Shown in pieces: positions 17,846-24,908 of a stretch of 50,956 bases of DNA. A model generated the notes under the pieces. The model had not been told where the DNA came from, searched no databases, and saw nothing but the letters and a program-made list of their open reading frames with translations. This DNA comes from Patescibacteria group bacterium (GTDB lineage: Bacteria; Patescibacteriota; Microgenomatia; UBA1400; JAHJAY01). A program made the position numbers and the translations under genes. The number at the start of each line of letters is the position of its first letter. Positions within the stretch are counted from its first letter, which is position 1. The DNA lies in NCBI GenBank assembly GCA_018813815.1, contig JAHJAY010000027.1, positions 1-50,956 on the forward strand, read 5' to 3'.

Positions 17846-18746
17846 AACACTGATTTTAATTATTCTGGGATTGGTATTAAGCTTTGGTGCGGTCAGCTTT
17901 ATTTACGGTGCGCAATGGGAGGGTAAAAACAATTTTAATCTGGCTTTTTGGCTTAATCAAAATGGCGGAATAATTTCTTTACAACCTCAAAATCAACAAG
18001 CAGTGATTGTCGTTTTTCCGCCGGAAACCATTTTACCGGTCGCTAAGGGTTTTGGTGATTATCGGGCTAAAGCAGTATACGCTTTGGGTGAGCAGGAAAA
18101 ATTAGGCGGTGGTTATCTGTGGCAGCTTTCAGTTGAGCGTTTTTTAGGTCTTATGACTGATGGTTATCTGATTAATCTTAAGCCTCGGCAAACGCTGAAA
18201 AAGTCTTTACTGGTTAACGGGGTTTTTCTGAGCTTGTTTAAGCCGGGAGAATTAGCCAGCCTTGATGCTTTGAGGGCTTGGTGGTTTTTAATTAGGTTGC
18301 GCCCCGACCAATTAGAAATAATTAATTTAGTTGATTCGGGTGTGGCCGTAGAAAAACGCTTGGCCAATGGCGATTTGGCTTATGAGGCAACTGAAGAAAA
18401 AATTGACCAGTTACTGCGGCGCTTTTTTGTGGAAACTACTGCCGCCAATCAGAATTTGCGCCTGTTGGTGTTTAATGCTACTGATCAGCTTGGAGCCGGC
18501 AGCTGGTTCAGTCGGGTTTTGAATAACCATGGCGGCCTGGTGGTTCATATTACTAATGCGCCGCCATCTGAGCATTCGGTGGTCGAAGCTACGCAGGAAC
18601 CATTTTTTGATAAGTTTTTGGTGGAAAAAACTATAAAAAAGTTCAACTTTGACACTAAAGTGGTAAATAGTATTTTTCAAGGGAGGGGAGATGTTGGTTA
18701 TATTTTAGCTGAGGATTTTAAGCAAAAATATTTTGTTAATGACTAG
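17832..18746 (+). CDS. Membrane-anchored protein with LytR C-terminal-like domain
   Basis: N-terminal TM; LRLLVFNATDQLGAGSWFSRVLNNHGGLVVHI...GRGDVGYILAEDF resembles LytR_C. Confidence 0.65.
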   Translation: MKKFKTLILIILGLVLSFGAVSFIYGAQWEGKNNFNLAFWLNQNGGIISLQPQNQQAVIVVFPPETILPVAKGFGDYRAKAVYALGEQEKLGGGYLWQLSVERFLGLMTDGYLINLKPRQTLKKSLLVNGVFLSLFKPGELASLDALRAWWFLIRLRPDQLEIINLVDSGVAVEKRLANGDLAYEATEEKIDQLLRRFFVETTAANQNLRLLVFNATDQLGAGSWFSRVLNNHGGLVVHITNAPPSEHSVVEATQEPFFDKFLVEKTIKKFNFDTKVVNSIFQGRGDVGYILAEDFKQKYFVND

Positions 18747-19359
18747 GAAAAGAGATAATATTAATATTTTTTGAATCTTGCCGAATTTCTTGTAAAAATA
18801 CTGTCAGATCGTTTTTAGTGATTGCTTTAACCAGGGCGGTATATTGGTTACCCCGCTTAATTAATTTAATTAGCCGGAAAGACAGGTCTTCAGGTAAAGA
18901 ACCAATGTAATTTTTTTTAAAATGCAAAGTAATGAGACGTTTTTTGGGAACAATTTCCAATGAATTGCCGCTGGAGAGTTCTGCAAGTGTTTGAATTGAA
19001 CCCAGACGAACCAATTTGGTAGTTTTGGTTTTACCCGGTTCTTCTAAAAAACTTTGGCTTGAGTTTAGCAGGGCGGCTTTATGTCGATTACCTTGAGCCA
19101 GTTCGAGCCGTTGTAGATTTTTTAAGGCAATGGGATTATATTTATCAATTTGAAGCACTTTTTTATAGATTTGTTTTGCTTGTAGGGCTTGGTTGGTTTC
19201 AACAAGCGCGCGAGCCAGGCGATTTAGTGCTTCGGTATTGGCGGGCACCTGTTGTAAAATTTGTTGATTGAGTTTGACCGCTTCTTCCCATTGACCCGTT
19301 AAAGCCGCTTTAACCGCTTTTTGAGTGAGGTCTTTGAAAACTGCTGGATCCATTGGCAT
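18736..19359 (-). CDS. Tetratricopeptide-repeat protein
   Basis: AVKAALTGQWEEAVKLNQQILQQVPANTEALNRLARALVETNQALQAKQIYKKVLQIDKYNPIALKNL, TPR units. Confidence 0.8.
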   Translation of the reverse strand: MPMDPAVFKDLTQKAVKAALTGQWEEAVKLNQQILQQVPANTEALNRLARALVETNQALQAKQIYKKVLQIDKYNPIALKNLQRLELAQGNRHKAALLNSSQSFLEEPGKTKTTKLVRLGSIQTLAELSSGNSLEIVPKKRLITLHFKKNYIGSLPEDLSFRLIKLIKRGNQYTALVKAITKNDLTVFLQEIRQDSKNINIISFPSH

Positions 19360-19404
19360 TAAACTTTATCGGCTTTAACAATTGATGTCAAGAGTGATTT
19401 GTTA

Positions 19405-19413
19405 TGGTAAAAT
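19405..19413 (+). promoter_or_regulatory. Extended -10 TGGTAAAAT, leaderless yebC
   Basis: 7 nt between the -10 and ATG at 19421. Confidence 0.5.
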
Positions 19414-19420
19414 ATAATTT

Positions 19421-20152
19421 ATGTCAGGGCATAGCAAGTGGTCGACGATTAAAAGGCAAAAAGGAGTCAAAGATCAAAAGCGTGGACAGTTGTTTACTAA
19501 AATGGCCAAGGCAATTTCGATTGCCGCTAAAGAAGGCAACAGCGGTGACCAGGAAACAAATTTTAAACTGCGGTTGATTATTGATCGGGCCAGAGCAGTC
19601 AATATGCCCAAGGATAGTATTCAAAAAGCGATTGATCGGGGTTTAGGCAAAGCTGGCGGCGGCGAACTAATCGCCGCGATTTATGAGGGTTTTGGGCCGG
19701 AGAAAGTTGGCATCATTGCTGAAGTGGTAACTGATAATAAAAATCGGACTGCAGCTGAAATAAAACATTTATTTGAAAAGGGCGGGGGAATCCTGGCTCA
19801 ACCCGGGGCAGTAACTTTTATGTTTAAGTCGATGGGAGAAATTGTGGTTTGTAAGAGTAAAGATCCTGAGGCGCAAATGTTGCAGATTATGGATTTGGAT
19901 GTTGAAGATGTTGAAGAGGTGGCTGATGGCCTTGAGGTCCACGTCAAGCAGGCTAAGCTTAATCAGCTTAAACAAGCTTTGGAAAAATTGGGCTTTATTC
20001 TTGAATCAAGCGAGCTGGTTTGGCTGCCTGTCGCCCAAGTGGCGGTAACTGAAAAACAGGCGAATAAGGTGTTAAACTTATTGGAACTTCTTGATGATCA
20101 TGATGATGTTCAACGGGTTTTTTCCAATATTGATATTTTGATTAATGAATAA
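19421..20152 (+). CDS. yebC: YebC/PmpR-family DNA-binding regulatory protein
   Basis: MSGHSKWSTIKRQKGVKDQKRGQLFTKMAKAISIAAKEG. Confidence 0.97.
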   Translation: MSGHSKWSTIKRQKGVKDQKRGQLFTKMAKAISIAAKEGNSGDQETNFKLRLIIDRARAVNMPKDSIQKAIDRGLGKAGGGELIAAIYEGFGPEKVGIIAEVVTDNKNRTAAEIKHLFEKGGGILAQPGAVTFMFKSMGEIVVCKSKDPEAQMLQIMDLDVEDVEEVADGLEVHVKQAKLNQLKQALEKLGFILESSELVWLPVAQVAVTEKQANKVLNLLELLDDHDDVQRVFSNIDILINE

Positions 20153-20912
20153 GCGCTTAAAATTCATTTTAATTTCCGGTTTATTAAGTTTGGGTTTATT
20201 AACCACTCAATTTATTGATATTTCCTGGCGTTATTGGGCCATTTTAACTTTAACACCTTTAACTTTTGGTTTTTGTGTCTGGGGTTTGGTTGAGGATCTT
20301 AAGGGCGTTGAATGGTTGACTTTATTTATTTTACCGATTTACTATACGGTTTCAGTGGCTTTGTTTTACTTTTTACTGCCGGAAAAAATAATTACCCGGA
20401 TTTTTATTCTCAGCTTGTTTGGTATTGGTATGTATGCCTTATTGTTAACTCAAAACATTTTTTCCATTGCCGCGATTCGAACCATTCAGCTTTTAAGAGC
20501 GGCTCATGCGGTGGCTTTTTTATTAACTCTGGTAACCACCTTTTTTCTATTTGATACGTTGTTATCATTCCGCTTAAGCCCCTGGTTTAATGCCTTGTTG
20601 GCTTGGGTGATTGCTTTTCCCTTAGTTTTGGCTGGCTTGTGGAATATAACGCTGGCCAATAAAATTGATCAGGAAACTTGGGGTTATTCTTTAGTTTTAG
20701 CTTGGATTTTTAGCCAGCTGGCGTTTTGGATTAGTTTTTGGCCGTTATCTGTGGCCGGGGCTTCACTTTTTTTGGTAACCGCCATGTATGTCGGCCTGGG
20801 GATATTTCAGCATCATTTTAGCGGCCGTTTGTTTCAAAAAACCATTTCTGAATATGCCTGGGTTGGTGTAGTGGTTTTAATAATTACTTTTTTAACTGCC
20901 GGCTGGGGGTAA
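20145..20912 (+). CDS. Multi-pass membrane protein, unknown
   Basis: 255 aa with about 7-8 hydrophobic segments; overlaps yebC stop. Confidence 0.75.
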   Translation: MNKRLKFILISGLLSLGLLTTQFIDISWRYWAILTLTPLTFGFCVWGLVEDLKGVEWLTLFILPIYYTVSVALFYFLLPEKIITRIFILSLFGIGMYALLLTQNIFSIAAIRTIQLLRAAHAVAFLLTLVTTFFLFDTLLSFRLSPWFNALLAWVIAFPLVLAGLWNITLANKIDQETWGYSLVLAWIFSQLAFWISFWPLSVAGASLFLVTAMYVGLGIFQHHFSGRLFQKTISEYAWVGVVVLIITFLTAGWG

Positions 20913-20959
20913 AAAGAAGCAGAATTGAAGGTTGTTATATTAAATATTTTGATGCTAAT

Positions 20960-21536
20960 ATGCAGTTAGCCTACAGACCATTAACTGTACAAGAAATGAC
21001 TGAAAATGGTCTTGTTTATTATGCAACCATAAATAACTTAACTCAAAATGGAGCCCTTGAAGGATTAGTTGAAATGGATGAATCCCAATTAGGTCAAGAT
21101 CCAGAAGACAAAATTGAAAATGGCACGCCTGCGCCGCAGGAGCCTCCAGGGCCTGATCGGGAGCAGGCTGAAGGGGGAGCAAGAACAACCGAGGCCGCCC
21201 AGAAAGGTTTTAGTTGTAGAAGACTCTGAAAATTGGCCTGATACATTGTCCCGTTTTTTTACAAGTGAAGAAATAGAATTTGTGATTGTTGATAGTGTTG
21301 AAGCAGCTGAAGTAGCCTTGGCGGAGGGAGGCTTTACGGAGATTCTTACTGATGGTTTAGAAGGAGATTGGGTAGGCGTTGTAGATATCTCTGGGGATAT
21401 GCCCGTCAGGCTTTTAACAGCTCAATATAAAGATTATAAACCCCTTGCTGATGAAATGGGTATATCGATATTAGATAAATTTACTCTTGATTGGATGGAT
21501 GCTGTGCTTGAAGAACCGCTAGCTCAAACACCTTGA
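20960..21536 (+). pseudogene. Response-regulator receiver-like protein, apparent +1 frameshift between ORF 20960..21229 and ORF 21114..21536
   Basis: Second ORF carries KVLVVEDSENW, ILTDG, RLLTAQ, ISILDKF (D/T/K receiver residues). Removing one G from the G5 run at 21173-21177 joins both ORFs. Confidence 0.6.
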
Positions 21537-21624
21537 TAGTAAAAAAACTTGATCAATAGCCGGAGAACAGGGGAGGGGCAGTCTGGAATAAGTCCCATAA
21601 TAATGGATGGCCTATAGTAAGGTA

Positions 21625-21665
21625 GGCGAGTTTTCATGAAAATAAACGGCGACTTTTCACGAAAC
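21625..21665 (+). repeat. Direct repeat GGCGA[G/C]TTTTCA[T/C]GAAA[A/C] (two copies, 21625-21642 and 21648-21665)
   Basis: ggcgagttttcatgaaaa and ggcgacttttcacgaaac, offset 23 nt. Confidence 0.8.
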
Positions 21666-21722
21666 CCACATGGTTTGATATAGTTAAGTCGGTGGGTTTT
21701 CTTCGGGTCTTGTGGAAAACCT
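21662..21722 (+). other. Overlapping, mutually exclusive hairpins
   Basis: AAACCCAC (21662-21669) pairs with GTGGGTTT (21692-21699); GGGTTTTC (21694-21701) pairs with GAAAACCT (21715-21722). Confidence 0.6.
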
Positions 21723-21870
21723 AATTGGGCTTAAGGGGAGAGATTTGGGGCTTGAGAAGTTAACCGGCACTATGGCGGCAAAGAGAAGCACAACTTCAGT
21801 CGAATACCTTATTTGATTTTAGTTAAATTGGGTTATTATCCTCCAAAAAGCCAATATCAATGGGGAGTCA

Positions 21871-21962
21871 GAACAATCTGGCTGTTATGACCTTGTCGCA
21901 CAATGATCCTTTTGCGACAAGGAACTGAAAAGTCAGGAGGAGAGCCAGGTTGTTCAGTTTTT
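21871..21962 (+). ncRNA. Candidate structured RNA: nested stems followed by a T-run
   Basis: Outer 13-bp stem GAACAATCTGGCT/AGCCAGGTTGTTC (one GU), inner 10-bp perfect stem CCTTGTCGCA/TGCGACAAGG, small CTGA-AAAG-TCAG hairpin, then AGTTTTT. Confidence 0.5.
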
Positions 21963-22237
21963 ACTTCATTGGTTTAGTATTGGTCCCCAGTTTCAGTTTT
22001 TTAAAAGCTGATTATTTGGCAGTTAAATTCCCCCAATTTGTTAATGAGGAAAAAAATCTCAAAAAACTCAAAATTTAAGCGAAAAGCGCTTTAAGAGGTT
22101 CATTGTTAATATCCGGTGTTTTTTAATTTTTAACATCGGGTGCTACTTATATCTATCGGTTTATTGCCAATCGGCCTTAAAACGCCGCTGGTAAAGCCCC
22201 TTCTCATGTATGTCGTACAATTCTAGTAGAAAAGACC

Positions 22238-22271
22238 AGAAATAAGGAATTAGAAATAAGGAATTAGAAAT
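22238..22271 (+). repeat. 14-nt tandem repeat AGAAATAAGGAATT, about 2.5 copies
   Basis: agaaataaggaattagaaataaggaattagaaat in an ORF-poor region. Confidence 0.85.
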
Positions 22272-22433
22272 TATACTGCCAGCGCTTCTTTGGTTTTATA
22301 AACTAACACTAGTTATAGTGGTTTAACCAGGGTTTTACTCTGTAAATAGTGTTAAAATTAGTTAAGTTGAAAGCTGAAGATTCAGTTGATGGCTTAAGCG
22401 ATGTCTATAAAACAGAGTTTGCGTCGCACAATG

Positions 22434-22462
22434 TTGACAGTTGGTTATTAAAGTGTTAGCAT
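22434..22462 (+). promoter_or_regulatory. Strong sigma70-type promoter TTGACA-N17-(TGT)TAGCAT
   Basis: Perfect -35 at 22434-22439, 17-nt spacer, extended -10 at 22454-22462; points toward the xer gene. Confidence 0.6.
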
Positions 22463-22548
22463 TATGTTTATGCAATCAGTTGATACAGGCTTAATTTTAA
22501 ACCGATTTTTACCCAGGCTATCAGGCCTTTTCTCCGGACAGGGTTTAC

Positions 22549-22617
22549 GGGCTAATAGAAATTATAGGTCTTCTCCCCCACTCTACTATGGGATGCTATT
22601 TCACCCTCTGTTAGCCC
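22549..22617 (+). other. 10-bp stem GGGCTAATAG/CTGTTAGCCC in leader region upstream of xer gene
   Basis: 22549-22558 complementary to 22608-22617 with one GU pair. Confidence 0.5.
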
Positions 22618-22697
22618 CGAGAGTAATAAATCGTGAAAAAAGACTGATATAGCAACCTTTTATTATTTTTTTCATTTTAAGCAAAGGAGGAGATCGA

Positions 22698-23651
22698 GTG
22701 CTAAAGAAAAAGACGAAGAAAAGCCCAGGGTGGCCGATATTAATTAACCAATTTTTAGAACATTTACAGATAGAGCGAGGATGTTCAGTCTTAACGGTTA
22801 GAAACTATCGTCATTACCTTGAACGTTTTTACCGTTTCATTCAGAGAGAAAAACCTCAAATGCGGGTTTCTCAATTGGATCTGGCAATTGTTCGGCGCTT
22901 CCGCCTGTTTTTAGCTGAGTATGTTGACCGCCATGGTTTACCTTTGAAAAGAGTTACACAGGCTTATCATGTAATTGCCTTGCGGTCTTTTTTACGCTGG
23001 CTGGTTAAAAATGATATTAAAACCCTGGCGCCGGAAAAAATTGATGTACCCAAAGGTGAAAGTCAGTCGTTAAAGTTTTTGAGCATTGAACAAGTGGGGC
23101 GTTTATTGTCTCAACCGACATTGAGTAGTTTAAGTGGCTTAAGAGATAAGGCGATTTTAGAAACGCTTTTTTCCACTGGTCTGCGGGTATCTGAGTTGGT
23201 GGGACTCAACCGCGATCGGCTTAATTTTAAAACCAAAGAGGTTGGAGTGATTGGCAAGGGTGGTCGAGCCCGGGTGGTATTTTTAAGCAAGTGGGCGATT
23301 AAATGGCTGCAGCGCTATTTGCAGACTCGCGAGGATAACTGGCGGCCTGTATTTATTCGCTATTCCGGAAAAGTACTGGAAGCTAGTCAGGGTGAAAAAA
23401 TGCGTTTAACTAGCCGGTCGGTTCAACGAATTGTGGAAAAATATGTTAAACAAGCTCGTTTGCCAGTTAAAATTACACCCCATGGACTTCGGCATAGTTT
23501 TGCCACTGATTTGTTGGAGTCAGGCGCTAATCTGCGTGAAATTCAGGAAATGTTAGGGCATAAAAATATTGCCACCACTCAGATTTACACCCATGTGACT
23601 AATCGCCAGTTAAGAAAAGTCCACGAGGAGTTCCACTCTGGCAATCAGTGA
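22698..23651 (+). CDS. Tyrosine recombinase, XerC/XerD-like
   Basis: LFSTGLRVSELVGLNRDRL (R), HGLRHSFATDLLESGANLREIQEMLGHKNIATTQIYTHVT (HxxR...H...Y); SD aaaggagg upstream. Confidence 0.93.
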   Translation: MLKKKTKKSPGWPILINQFLEHLQIERGCSVLTVRNYRHYLERFYRFIQREKPQMRVSQLDLAIVRRFRLFLAEYVDRHGLPLKRVTQAYHVIALRSFLRWLVKNDIKTLAPEKIDVPKGESQSLKFLSIEQVGRLLSQPTLSSLSGLRDKAILETLFSTGLRVSELVGLNRDRLNFKTKEVGVIGKGGRARVVFLSKWAIKWLQRYLQTREDNWRPVFIRYSGKVLEASQGEKMRLTSRSVQRIVEKYVKQARLPVKITPHGLRHSFATDLLESGANLREIQEMLGHKNIATTQIYTHVTNRQLRKVHEEFHSGNQ

Positions 23652-24262
23652 AATTGTTTTTCATCTTTAACGGTTGTAGCCGGTCCATGACCTGAATACA
23701 TCAGGGTTTTGGCTGGCAGACTGAGGATTTGTCTGATTGATTGTTGAATTTGGCTTTCATTGCCGCCGTCAAGGTCGGTCCGGCCCCGATCGCCATGAGC
23801 AAAAATAAGGTCGCCGGTAAAAATAAGCTTTTCTGCTGGGCAATAAAAACAAACACTTCCCTGTGTGTGACCCGGAGTATGGATAATTTGCAAGCTTGAC
23901 TCCCCTACCTTGATTTTTGCTTGGGGAACAAGGGAATGATAAACTTTTGGCGCCGGATCAACTTCCAATCCGGTAAAATATTTAGCCGTGCTTTGGGTGC
24001 GGGCCAAAATTTTCTTATCAGCCTGATGAAGATAAAAAGGCAGGTTAAAAGCGAGCTTTAATTCAGTAACAGCCAAAACATGGTCAAAATGGCCATGAGT
24101 TGCCAGAATTGCTTCGGGATTGAGATCTAGGTCTTGGATTTGGGAGATGATTAAGTCAGCATCATCACCCGGATCAATAATGACTGCTTTTCTTGAGGGT
24201 TCTGAGTAAAATAAATAACAATTGGTTTGCAGTTGACCAACAATTAAAGTTTTAACCGGCAT
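23645..24262 (-). CDS. MBL-fold hydrolase, glyoxalase II-like
   Basis: [20 protein letters not shown]...IIDPGDDAD...THGHFDHV...HTPGHTQGSVCFY...FTGDLIFAHGDRGRTD; start revised to 24262. Confidence 0.9.
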   Translation of the reverse strand: MPVKTLIVGQLQTNCYLFYSEPSRKAVIIDPGDDADLIISQIQDLDLNPEAILATHGHFDHVLAVTELKLAFNLPFYLHQADKKILARTQSTAKYFTGLEVDPAPKVYHSLVPQAKIKVGESSLQIIHTPGHTQGSVCFYCPAEKLIFTGDLIFAHGDRGRTDLDGGNESQIQQSIRQILSLPAKTLMYSGHGPATTVKDEKQFH

Positions 24263-24908
24263 GGTACTTAAAGCCATTAGCCAGCTCGCGCAATTTGGCT
24301 TTGGGATTGTCGGCTTTGACGACAGCTGAAGCCAAAATAACGCCCTGGCCGCCAGCTCTAAGGGTTTTTTTAACATGATCTTGAGTGGAAATCCCTGCAC
24401 CAACAATTAACGGCTGTTTAATTATTTGAGCCAATTGTTTAACACTGGCCTCTTCTTCATCAATCATGCTAATTGTTCCGGCAATTAAATCCGCTCTTTC
24501 ATAAGCAATATAATCCGGTTGCCACAGAGTTACTTGTTTGGCCAGCTTAATTGTTTCGCAAATCACTAAAGTTTTTAGGCCGTATTTTTTAGCCATGTCG
24601 ATTGTTTGTTTTATTGTGTCTTTATCAACCGCATGTTCAGCATGATTAATTACTGCGCCCTCAGCTCCGGCCAGTTTAAGGCTGTAAGGCGAAATCCAGC
24701 CAAAATTGCGGCCCGGATCAATTGGATCAAGGTGTTGAGCCCAAACTTCAATTTTAAGCTCCTGCTTAATTCGGTAAATGTCAGTTGCCTGGGCACAGGG
24801 AATAATCGGCACGCCGGTTTCTTCGCTAACTTGTTTAGCCATGGAAAGTAATTTTATCACTGCTTCACCGCTGGCTTCTTTGTAAGTTTTTAATGATAAA
24901 AAGATCAT
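24252..24908 (-). CDS. tpiA: Triosephosphate isomerase, archaeal-type short form
   Basis: [89 protein letters not shown] overlap with gyrA. Confidence 0.85.
   Translation of the reverse strand: MIFLSLKTYKEASGEAVIKLLSMAKQVSEETGVPIIPCAQATDIYRIKQELKIEVWAQHLDPIDPGRNFGWISPYSLKLAGAEGAVINHAEHAVDKDTIKQTIDMAKKYGLKTLVICETIKLAKQVTLWQPDYIAYERADLIAGTISMIDEEEASVKQLAQIIKQPLIVGAGISTQDHVKKTLRAGGQGVILASAVVKADNPKAKLRELANGFKYHAG

Noticed and set aside
22464-22652. 62-aa plus-strand ORF upstream of xer
   Set aside because: Lies within the structured leader, no Shine-Dalgarno seen, sequence not protein-like; treated as RNA/leader.
21537-22697. RNase P RNA, tmRNA, SRP RNA or group I/II intron in the gap
   Set aside because: Looked for GAGGAAAGTCC/ACAGAA-type RNase P signatures, tmRNA 3' TTCGA arm, SRP GGTCAGG/GGAAGGAAGCAG and intron domain V; none was convincing by eye. 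A covariance search is still needed.
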